DNA of 6,084 nt from an uncultured Collinsella sp. GTDB taxonomy: Bacteria > Actinomycetota > Coriobacteriia > Coriobacteriales > Coriobacteriaceae. Position 1 is the first letter of the stretch, and each line of letters opens with the position of its first letter. The notes under the pieces were generated by a model. That model did not search any database. It was not told the DNA's origin and saw only the letters and a list, made by a program, of their open reading frames with translations. The position numbers and the translations under genes are program-made. Positions 1 through 5,566 of this stretch are shown here, one piece after another. Where the stretch lies: assembly GCA_900544465.1 (NCBI GenBank), contig UQVT01000117.1:1-6084 (forward strand), in the 5' to 3' direction.

Positions 1-16
1 CCGGACAGGTCCACCG

Positions 17-1042
17 CTACTCGCAGAGCAGCTTAGCGATCTGGACGGCGTTGGTTGCCGCGCCCTTACGGATTTGGTCGCCGCAGCACCAGAAGGTGAT
101 ACCGTGCGCGGCCTCGGGGTTCGAGATGTCGCGACGCACGCGGCCGACCCAAATCAGGTCTTGGTCGGACGTATCCATCGGCATGGGGAAGCGGTCGTGT
201 GCATCCTCGGCAGCCATATCGTCAACCAGCTTGACGCCGGGAGCGGCAGCCAGCGCAGCACGGGCCTCCTCAACCGTAATATCGCGCTCAAACTCGAGCG
301 TAATGCTCTCGGAGTGCGAACGCAGCACGGGCACGCGCACGCAGGTGCAGTTCACGCGCAGCTCGGGCAGGTGCATGATCTTGCGGCCCTCGTTCTGCAG
401 CTTCATCTCCTCGGAGGTAAAGCCCTCCTCCTTAACGCCACCGATCTGCGGAATCAGGTTGCTCGCCAGCTGGGCGGCAAACGCGCGCGGCTCGGGAATC
501 TCCTCGCCACGGCCCAGGGCGGCCAGCTGAGCCTCGAGCTCGGCCATGCCGGGAGCGCCAGCGCCCGAAGCAGCCTGATACGTCGAGACAATCATGCGCT
601 TTACGCCTGCGAGCTGGTGCAGCGGCCAGGTGGGAACCAGGCCAATGATGGTCGCGCAGTTGGGGTTGGCAATGAGGCCGTGGTGCCACTTGATGTCGTC
701 GGCGTTAATCTCGGGCACGACCAGCGGCACCTCGGGATCCAGGCGGAAGGCATGGCTGTTGTCGACCACGACGGCACCGCGCTTGACGGCCTCGGGCAGC
801 AGCTCCTTGGCGATATCGTCGCCGGCAGCACCGAGTACGATGTCACAGCCCTCAAAGGCCTCGGGGCAAGCTTCCTCAATCACAACCTGCTCGCCGCGGA
901 ACTCGACGGTCTTGCCCGCAGAACGTGCACTCGCCAGCAACTTGAGCTTGCCGACCGGAAACTCCTGCTCGTTCAGGCACTCGAGCATCTGGGTGCCCAC
1001 GGCTCCCGTCGCGCCCAAAATAGCAACCGTGTACTGTTTCAT
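17..1042 (-). CDS. asd: Aspartate-semialdehyde dehydrogenase
   Basis: This cytoplasmic enzyme reduces L-aspartyl-4-phosphate to L-aspartate-4-semialdehyde with NADPH, at the branch point to lysine/diaminopimelate, methionine and threonine. The 341-residue product has the usual length of the family. Its N-terminal nucleotide-binding loop is GATGAVG (residues 10-16). The catalytic cysteine is C129 in NPNCAT, and Q156 lies in TYQAASGAG. R236 and H243 in VRVPVLRSHSES are the likely substrate-binding arginine and general-base histidine. The start ATG (complement of 1040-1042) is preceded by a purine-rich AAAGGGGG (complement of 1047-1054) at suitable spacing, and the protein begins directly with the Rossmann strand. 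The gene stops with TAG at 17-19. It lies downstream of lysC on the same strand, but a terminator intervenes, so it probably has its own promoter. Identification is by motif and overall sequence and is firm. Confidence 0.97.
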   Translation of the reverse strand: MKQYTVAILGATGAVGTQMLECLNEQEFPVGKLKLLASARSAGKTVEFRGEQVVIEEACPEAFEGCDIVLGAAGDDIAKELLPEAVKRGAVVVDNSHAFRLDPEVPLVVPEINADDIKWHHGLIANPNCATIIGLVPTWPLHQLAGVKRMIVSTYQAASGAGAPGMAELEAQLAALGRGEEIPEPRAFAAQLASNLIPQIGGVKEEGFTSEEMKLQNEGRKIMHLPELRVNCTCVRVPVLRSHSESITLEFERDITVEEARAALAAAPGVKLVDDMAAEDAHDRFPMPMDTSDQDLIWVGRVRRDISNPEAAHGITFWCCGDQIRKGAATNAVQIAKLLCE

Positions 1043-1103
1043 GCTTCCCCCTTTAAAGGTTGTGGCTTTGCCCGCACATCAAGCAGGCTCAATTGTGCCC
1101 CAG

Positions 1104-1109
1104 TTTATA
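1104..1109 (-). promoter_or_regulatory. Candidate -10 box for asd inside the lysC terminator tail
   Basis: The minus strand reads TATAAA at the complement of 1104-1109, directly after the terminator T run and about 60 bases upstream of the asd start. It matches the -10 consensus at five of six positions. No convincing -35 hexamer lies 16-18 bases upstream, where the terminator stem sits. It is offered only because asd needs a promoter between the terminator and its start codon. Confidence 0.25.
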
Positions 1110-1141
1110 CAAAAACGGGGCGGACATAAAACCCGCCCCGT
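1104..1141 (-). terminator. Rho-independent terminator after lysC
   Basis: Read on the minus strand, a perfect 9-bp GC-rich stem (1133-1141 pairing with 1115-1123, ACGGGGCGG against CCGCCCCGT) encloses a 9-nt loop. It is followed by a T run (complement of 1111-1114) and then GTATAAA. It lies about 75 bases past the lysC stop and ahead of asd. The plus-strand side has no T run, so it works in one direction only. It implies that most lysC transcripts end before asd. Confidence 0.85.
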
Positions 1142-1142
1142 C

Positions 1143-1163
1143 GAAACGAAACCGAAACGAAAC
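1143..1163. repeat. Short GAAAC direct repeat
   Basis: Four copies of GAAAC stand in tandem (1143-1147, 1148-1152, 1154-1158, 1159-1163), with one extra C between the second and third. They fall in the lysC 3' untranslated region, just before the terminator stem in the lysC reading direction. No function is evident. Confidence 0.5.
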
Positions 1164-1214
1164 GCCCCGCAATAGATTTTTAGGCATGTCCCAAAAATAT
1201 TGTCGGGACGGCCG

Positions 1215-2603
1215 CTACTTGTGAAGCGCGGCCAGGGCAGGCTCGAGCGGCGCGCTGGGCTCCAAGTCCGCAACCTTCACGATGCCGTTCTCGTCGGAGA
1301 AGGCGCGGTAGATGGTCTGGATCGCCAGATCGAAGTCCTTCTCCTCCACGCCGATGATGATGTTGATCTCGTCGCAGCTCTGCGAAATCATACGCACGCT
1401 CACGCCGGCCTGGCCAAGCATGCCAAACAGGTGGCCGGAGATGCCGGCACGACCGCGCAGGTTGCGGCCGACCGTCGCGATGAGCGCCAGGCCCTCGACG
1501 ACCTCAATCTCGAGCGGCTCAACCTCCTGCTGGATGTCGCCCACGAGCGAGTACAGTGAGTCGTGCACGTCCTCTTCCTGCACCACGGCGCCAAAGCGGT
1601 CCACGCCGGTGGGCATGTGCTCAACGGAAACGTCATAGCGTTCGAACACCGAAAGCGCACGGCGCATAAAGCCAACGCGCGGCTTGGTACGGTCGCGGGC
1701 AACGTTGATGGCGACAAAGCCGCGCTTGCCGGTCACGCCGGTAATGATGGGCTCGGCCTCGCCCTCGTCAGCCGTCTCGCTAATGATAGTGCCGGGGTCC
1801 TGCGGGGCGTTGGTGTTCTTGATGACCAGCGGAATACCGGCCTCGCGCACGGGGAACACGGCCTCCTCGTGCAGGACGCTCGCGCCCATGTACGAAAGCT
1901 CGCGCAGCTCCTCGTAGGTGACGCGAGCGATGGGCTGAGCCTCGGGCACGATGCGAGGATCCGCAGAATAGAAGCCCGAAACGTCGGTCCAGTTCTCGTA
2001 CAGGTCGGCACCCAGGCACTTGGCCAGAATGGCACCGGAAATGTCTCCGCCGCCACGGTCGAGCAGCTTAATCTGGCCCTCGCGGGTCGCGCCGTAGAAG
2101 CCGGGCATGACAAAGCCGCCCCGCTGGCCGTACTCCTGCACCAGCTCGGAGGTGCGGTTCATGCTGAGCGAACCGTCATGATGGAACGCCACGACCGTCG
2201 CGGCATCCAGGAACGGCAGGCCCAGGTACTCGGCCATGAGGCGGGCGGTAAAGTACTCGCCGCGGCTCACGAGCTCCTCGGTGGAGTAGCCGCCCGAGCG
2301 GGCGCGCTCGGCAAAGGCCGCAAACTCCTCGCGGATGGGATAGGTGAGCTCCAGCTCGTCGGCGATATCAAAATAGCGCTGGCCGATATCCTCGAGCAGC
2401 TCCTCGCACGACACGTGGTACTTAACGTGCGCGTTAACCAGGTAGAGCAGGTCGGTCACCTTGGTGTCGCCCATAAAACGGCGACCGCAGGCGGAAACCA
2501 CCACAAAACGGCGGGCTGGGTCGGCATCGACGATGGCCTTGATCTTCTTAAAGTGTTCGGCGTCGGCGACCGACGAGCCGCCAAACTTGGCAATTTTTAT
2601 CAT
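1215..2603 (-). CDS. lysC: Aspartate kinase, monofunctional, with two ACT domains
   Basis: This enzyme phosphorylates L-aspartate with ATP, the first committed step to lysine, threonine and methionine. The 462-residue product opens with KFGGSSVA (residues 6-13; K6 is the expected catalytic lysine). SACG (37-40), the DTKVTD region (46-51) and LVSRGE with E116 follow as substrate-site elements. The nucleotide-site segment YENWTDVSGFYSADPRIV spans 202-219. Two ACT regulatory domains occupy roughly 294-365 and 372-440, followed by a short tail. There is no homoserine dehydrogenase domain. The motif usually written RGGSD reads RGGGD here (183-187), with Gly186 in place of serine. The start gives the family's standard N terminus. 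Its Shine-Dalgarno match is weak and distant: AGAAAGG at the complement of 2617-2623, 13 bases away. The gene is transcribed divergently from thrC. The ACT domains suggest feedback inhibition by lysine and/or threonine, but the effector cannot be read from sequence. Confidence 0.96.
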   Translation of the reverse strand: MIKIAKFGGSSVADAEHFKKIKAIVDADPARRFVVVSACGRRFMGDTKVTDLLYLVNAHVKYHVSCEELLEDIGQRYFDIADELELTYPIREEFAAFAERARSGGYSTEELVSRGEYFTARLMAEYLGLPFLDAATVVAFHHDGSLSMNRTSELVQEYGQRGGFVMPGFYGATREGQIKLLDRGGGDISGAILAKCLGADLYENWTDVSGFYSADPRIVPEAQPIARVTYEELRELSYMGASVLHEEAVFPVREAGIPLVIKNTNAPQDPGTIISETADEGEAEPIITGVTGKRGFVAINVARDRTKPRVGFMRRALSVFERYDVSVEHMPTGVDRFGAVVQEEDVHDSLYSLVGDIQQEVEPLEIEVVEGLALIATVGRNLRGRAGISGHLFGMLGQAGVSVRMISQSCDEINIIIGVEEKDFDLAIQTIYRAFSDENGIVKVADLEPSAPLEPALAALHK

Positions 2604-2706
2604 GGCGTGGAGGTTACCTTTCTAAAAGCCTCTGCAAACCTGTTTTGCGCGCTCTGATACCATGGTTTCACCGATTGGGACCAAGGCATCCGAGGAGCAG
2701 TGTTAT
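2604..2706. promoter_or_regulatory. Divergent lysC/thrC promoter region
   Basis: This 103-bp gap separates two divergent genes and should hold both promoters. On the plus strand, TGATACCAT (2655-2663) resembles an extended -10 (TG, one base, TACCAT), leaving a thrC leader of about 37 bases, but there is no good -35. On the minus strand the same box reads TATCAG as a possible lysC -10, with TTGGTC upstream at an over-long spacing of 19. The gap is too short for a full T-box or lysine riboswitch in either direction, and I see no terminator-like attenuator. The assignment of the exact boxes is weak. Confidence 0.4.
2692..2697 (+). promoter_or_regulatory. Shine-Dalgarno of thrC, decides the start
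   Basis: GAGGAG ends 9 bases before the ATG at 2707. An upstream in-frame ATG at 2662 has no such site and would place the ribosome-binding sequence inside the coding region. The 2707 start also gives the MGIYHSTRG N terminus expected of long-type threonine synthases. Confidence 0.85.
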
Positions 2707-4224
2707 ATGGGAATTTATCATAGTACACGAGGACGCACTTTATCGTGCTCAAGTAAGGTGGCAATCCGTACCGGCATCGCTCCCGACGGGGGTTTGTTTG
2801 TCTCGGACGAGCTGGGCACCCAGCAGGTCGATATCAGCTCGCTTGCAGATAAATCGTACTTTGAAATCGCTCAAGATGTGTTGGGAATGTTACTGAATGA
2901 TTACACGGCCGAAGAAATTTCGGCGTGTGTCGACGAGGCATACCGCGGCACGTTCACGAGTGAAGAGGTTACGCCGCTCGTCAAACTCGACGCTGCGCCG
3001 GGCGCTGACGCCCCCCAGACCTATGTGATGGAGCTCTTTGGCGGCCCCACAAGCGCCTTCAAGGACGTCGCCCTGCAGATGCTCCCCCGTCTGATGGCCC
3101 GCACTTCCGCCAAGGACGGCGGCGCCGAGCGCATCATGATCGTCACCGCCACGTCGGGCGACACGGGCAAGGCCGCACTCGCCGGTTTTGCCGACGCTCC
3201 GGGCACGGGCATCACCGTCTTTTATCCCGAGGGCAAGGTCAGCCGCGTCCAGAACCTGCAGATGTCCACGCAGGAGGGCGACAACGTCGCCGTCTGCGGC
3301 ATCCGCGGCAACTTTGACGACGCCCAGAGCGCCGTCAAGCGCATCTTTGCCGATAAGGAGCTTGCCGAGCGCCTGGAGGCCGCCGGCACGGTGCTTTCGA
3401 GCGCCAACTCCATCAACGTCGGCCGCCTGGTACCGCAGGTCGTCTACTACTTTGCCGCCTATGCGCAGCTGCTGCGCGCCGGCGCCATCGAGGCCGGCGA
3501 CGCCGTGGAGTTCTGCGTACCGACCGGCAATTTTGGCGATATCCTGGCCGGCTACTATGCCAAGCGTATGGGTCTGCCCGTCGCCAAGCTCGTCGTGGCG
3601 AGCGACAAGAACAACGTGCTTGCCGACTTCCTGACCACCGGCGTTTACGACCGTAACCGCCCGTTCTTCACGACCATCTCGCCGTCGATGGACATCCTTA
3701 TTAGCTCCAACCTGGAGCGCATGCTGTACTTCCTGTCCGACGGCGACTGCGAGCTCGTTGCCGGCCTTATGGAGCAGCTTGCCCAGACGGGTCGCCACGA
3801 GGTTCCCGCCGACCTGCTGGCAAAGATTCAGAGCGTCTTTGGCTGCGGTTGGGCCAGCGAGGACGAGGTCCGCGCTGCCATCAAGAGTTGCTGGGATGCG
3901 AACGGCTACGTGATCGACCCGCACACCGCTTGCGGCTATCACGTCTTTGAAAAGGTCGCCCCCGCCGAGGGCGCCAAGGCCCGCGTGCTGCTTTCGACCG
4001 CCAGCCCCTACAAGTTCCCGCGTGCCTGCTGCGACGCCCTGGGCCTCGACGTTCCCGAGGATGATTTTGAGGCTATGCGTGTGCTCGAGCAGGCCACCAA
4101 CACGGTCGCCCCGACCCAGCTCGCCGAACTCGAATCCAAGCCCGTCCGCTTCGAAGACGTCTGCGACGTAGCCGACATGGCCAACTACGTCGAGTCTGCA
4201 GCAAAAAAGATGACTACCAACTAA
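2707..4224 (+). CDS. thrC: Threonine synthase (long form)
   Basis: This PLP-dependent lyase converts O-phospho-L-homoserine and water to L-threonine and phosphate, the last step of the pathway. The 505-residue product belongs to the long class, which has a dedicated N-terminal domain (YHSTRG at residues 4-9, DGGLFV at 27-32); the short Bacillus-type enzyme is about 350 residues. The PLP Schiff-base lysine is K119 in GGPTSAFKD. TATSGDTGKAA (147-157) and the glycine-rich phosphate loop PTGNFGDIL (272-280) follow, with STASPYKFP (430-438) toward the C terminus. The start at 2707 is chosen over the ATG at 2662 on the ribosome-binding site and the N-terminal motif. The first 80 or so codons use A/T-ending codons, including two TTA codons (2740-2742, 2890-2892), unlike the rest of the gene. 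It is divergent from lysC and ends at a strong terminator ahead of thrB. Confidence 0.97.
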   Translation: MGIYHSTRGRTLSCSSKVAIRTGIAPDGGLFVSDELGTQQVDISSLADKSYFEIAQDVLGMLLNDYTAEEISACVDEAYRGTFTSEEVTPLVKLDAAPGADAPQTYVMELFGGPTSAFKDVALQMLPRLMARTSAKDGGAERIMIVTATSGDTGKAALAGFADAPGTGITVFYPEGKVSRVQNLQMSTQEGDNVAVCGIRGNFDDAQSAVKRIFADKELAERLEAAGTVLSSANSINVGRLVPQVVYYFAAYAQLLRAGAIEAGDAVEFCVPTGNFGDILAGYYAKRMGLPVAKLVVASDKNNVLADFLTTGVYDRNRPFFTTISPSMDILISSNLERMLYFLSDGDCELVAGLMEQLAQTGRHEVPADLLAKIQSVFGCGWASEDEVRAAIKSCWDANGYVIDPHTACGYHVFEKVAPAEGAKARVLLSTASPYKFPRACCDALGLDVPEDDFEAMRVLEQATNTVAPTQLAELESKPVRFEDVCDVADMANYVESAAKKMTTN

Positions 4225-4237
4225 AACCCCTTATAAG

Positions 4238-4271
4238 GCGCCGGCGAAAGCCGGCGCACCTTCTTTTTATT
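4238..4271 (+). terminator. Rho-independent terminator after thrC
   Basis: A perfect 8-bp stem, GCGCCGGC (4238-4245) with GCCGGCGC (4250-4257), is closed by a stable GAAA tetraloop. The T-rich run TTCTTTTTATTT (4261-4272) follows after three bases. It starts 13 bases past the thrC stop. Despite the pathway link, thrC and thrB are therefore probably not one simple operon unless there is readthrough. Confidence 0.9.
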
Positions 4272-4281
4272 TAGCTTTCGG

Positions 4282-4287
4282 GATAAT
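4282..4287 (+). promoter_or_regulatory. Candidate -10 box for thrB
   Basis: GATAAT matches the -10 consensus at five of six positions and lies between the thrC terminator and the inverted repeat at 4301. The corresponding -35 window (about 4259-4264) falls in the terminator T run and does not resemble TTGACA. If used, transcription would begin near 4294 and the whole palindrome would be in the thrB leader RNA. Confidence 0.3.
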
Positions 4288-4300
4288 GACGAGCATGCGA

Positions 4301-4412
4301 GCGGGTCTGGCCGTTTAGTTCGTCGCGAGTTCCGCACGAGCCGGAAAGCACTTAATGTGCTTTCCGAGCGAGCCAGGACTGCCCGAGCAGCGAACTAAAC
4401 GGCCAGACCCGC
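4301..4412. repeat. Large nested inverted repeat upstream of thrB
   Basis: Two perfectly complementary 22-base arms (4301-4322 and 4391-4412) enclose 68 bases. Within these, a second hairpin has 10-bp arms (4342-4351 with 4357-4366, core GGAAAGCAC/GTGCTTTCC) and a 5-base loop. The right arm ends two bases before the thrB AGGAGG. No T run follows either arm, so it is not a standard terminator, and no coding sequence or flanking target duplication is visible. It could act as a leader RNA structure, a cruciform or protein-binding DNA, or be an intergenic repeat element. Confidence 0.9.
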
Positions 4413-4414
4413 CC

Positions 4415-4420
4415 AGGAGG
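4415..4420 (+). promoter_or_regulatory. Shine-Dalgarno of thrB, decides the start
   Basis: A perfect AGGAGG lies 6 bases before the ATG at 4427. The frame is open further upstream to an ATG at 4355, but that codon lies inside the palindrome and lacks a ribosome-binding site. The 4427 start gives the expected GHMP-kinase N terminus. The site sits 2 bases from the base of the large stem. Confidence 0.9.
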
Positions 4421-4426
4421 ACCCAC

Positions 4427-5308
4427 ATGATCAAAATCACCGTCCCAGCAACCAGCGCCAACCTAGGCATCGGCTACGACACCCTCGGCATGGCCGTCAG
4501 CCTTTACTCGCACTTCACCTTCGAGCGCGCCGACAAACTCACCATCACGGGCTGCCCCGAGGAATTCCAAAACGAGAACAACCTGGTCTACGTGAGCTTT
4601 GTCGATGCACTGGCTGCATGGGACGAGCCGGCTTTTCCCGTTGCCATCGACATCCAGACCGACGTGCCCGTCGCCCGCGGCCTGGGCTCCAGCTCCACCT
4701 GCGTCGTCGCCGGCATTATGGCCGCCGCCGCACTGACAGGCCACACCGTCGACCGCGCCGAGCTGGTTCGCATTGCCACCGAAGTCGAGGGCCATCCCGA
4801 TAACGTCGCCCCCGCTATCCTGGGCGGCGCCGTCTGTTCCTTTACGCCGACCGATTCGCTCCCCCAGTGCCTGCGCTACGAGGTGAGCGATCGCCTGCGT
4901 TTTATTACCGTGATTCCGCCCTACGAGGTGCATACGAGCGAGGCGCGCAAGGTTGTGCCGCAGGAGATTCCACTCTCCACCGCCGTGTGGCAGATGGGCC
5001 GCATCGCCGGCATGACGCGCGGCTTGGAGACTGGTGACCTCGACCTGATTGCCGCCGCCAATGACGACCGCATCCAGGAACCCTATCGTCGCCGTCTGAT
5101 TCCCGACTACAACGCCGTGCGCGACACCTGCCTTAACGGCGGCGCCAAGACCATCTGGATCAGCGGCTCGGGCTCGACTCTCATGGCCGTGACTGACGAC
5201 ACCATCGTGGCAAAGTTCCTGCAGGTCAAGCTGCGCGAGCAGTTCCCTAAGTGTGATACGCATATTCTGACGTGCGACACGGAAGGCGCTCAAATCGAGT
5301 ACCTGTAG
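4427..5308 (+). CDS. thrB: Homoserine kinase (GHMP superfamily)
   Basis: This cytoplasmic enzyme phosphorylates L-homoserine with ATP to O-phospho-L-homoserine, the substrate of ThrC. The 293-residue product has the usual family length. Motif 1 is VPATSANLGIGYDTLG (residues 6-21), with Ile where many homologues have Pro in the ANLGPG stretch. The ATP phosphate loop is PVARGLGSSSTC (81-92). EVEGHPDNVAPA (119-130) follows the loop and helps form the active site. The C-terminal glycine-rich motif 3 is ISGSGSTLMA (245-254). It follows thrC on the same strand but behind a terminator and a large palindrome, so separate transcription is likely. The final Leu codon and the TAG stop fall inside the outer arm of a second palindrome. 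The convergent neighbour is engB. Confidence 0.96.
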   Translation: MIKITVPATSANLGIGYDTLGMAVSLYSHFTFERADKLTITGCPEEFQNENNLVYVSFVDALAAWDEPAFPVAIDIQTDVPVARGLGSSSTCVVAGIMAAAALTGHTVDRAELVRIATEVEGHPDNVAPAILGGAVCSFTPTDSLPQCLRYEVSDRLRFITVIPPYEVHTSEARKVVPQEIPLSTAVWQMGRIAGMTRGLETGDLDLIAAANDDRIQEPYRRRLIPDYNAVRDTCLNGGAKTIWISGSGSTLMAVTDDTIVAKFLQVKLREQFPKCDTHILTCDTEGAQIEYL

Positions 5309-5488
5309 ACATCGCCGATCGGTCTGTCCGGGCCACCCAGGGGCATCCCCTTAAAAACGTCCTCGCACTTGAGGCCCACTTATCCTGCTCCTTCGGAGCT
5401 GCGGATAAGCGGGCCTCGTGCTGCGGAATGTTTTTAAGGGGATGCCCCTGGGTGGCCCTATGGCAACGTAGCTAGCGATGTCTACAGG
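5302..5488. repeat. Large multi-tier inverted repeat between thrB and engB
   Basis: Three nested tiers pair. The outer 14-bp arms are 5302-5315 and 5475-5488, and the left one contains the thrB stop. After an internal loop of 14 and 16 bases, perfect 29-bp arms follow (5330-5358 and 5430-5458). The core then folds as GCAC/GTGC, GAGGCCC/GGGCCTC, one A-C mismatch, CTTATCC/GGATAAG and a GCTCC-TTC-GGAGC tip. The core is flanked by AAAAAC on the left and GTTTTT on the right, so on each strand a hairpin precedes a short T run. This could give bidirectional termination for the convergent genes. The T runs also pair with each other, and the 29-bp arms are far longer than a terminator needs. No coding sequence is seen in it. 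Confidence 0.9.
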
Positions 5489-5566
5489 GACCCACGCTTT
5501 GAAGGGGCGCCAGGCTGAAATCATGGCCTTTTATTGATAGGGGCTCTTGCTAGGCTGGGGCACTTA

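Noticed and set aside
74..1129. Long plus-strand open frame of about 351 codons opposite asd
   Set aside because: It mirrors a confidently identified gene. Strong third-position GC bias in asd leaves few stops on the complement. The translation shows no recognisable domain, and its 3' end runs through the lysC terminator.
1183..1213. Hairpin just after the lysC stop (GTCCC/GGGAC with an outer GGC/GCC)
   Set aside because: Only 5 + 3 bp with a 12-base loop and no T run in the lysC direction. It is weaker than the terminator at 1115-1141, so I do not call it a terminator.
1563..2657. Long plus-strand open frame opposite lysC
   Set aside because: Antisense shadow of lysC for the same compositional reason. 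It is rich in Ala/Gly/His/Val with no known motif, and it overlaps the divergent promoter region.
2604..2706. T-box or lysine riboswitch ahead of lysC or thrC
   Set aside because: The gap is only 103 bp, shared by two divergent leaders, and no T-box motif, lysine-riboswitch core or attenuator hairpin with a T run is visible.
2890..3942. Long minus-strand open frame opposite thrC
   Set aside because: Lies wholly within thrC, which has all its PLP-site motifs. It has no plausible start signal or domain.
4355..4426. Upstream extension of thrB to an ATG at 4355
   Set aside because: The codon lies inside the palindrome without a Shine-Dalgarno sequence, and the added residues have no counterpart in the GHMP kinase family. 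The ATG at 4427 has a perfect AGGAGG.
4463..5293. Minus-strand open frame of about 276 codons opposite thrB
   Set aside because: Lies wholly within thrB. Its low-complexity Gly/Ala/Asp/Val composition is typical of antisense frames in GC-rich genes.
5272..5475. Small plus-strand open frame of 67 codons across the second palindrome
   Set aside because: It overlaps the thrB end and runs through the inverted repeat. There is no ribosome-binding site, and the protein has no recognisable features.
4301..5488. CRISPR array or transposon explanation for the palindromes
   Set aside because: There are no regularly spaced direct repeats, no transposase reading frame and no target-site duplications at the arm edges.
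5509..5536. Weak hairpin plus TTTTATT downstream of the second palindrome (AGGC/GCCT)
   Set aside because: A 4-bp stem with a 10-base loop is too weak to call a terminator for thrB.
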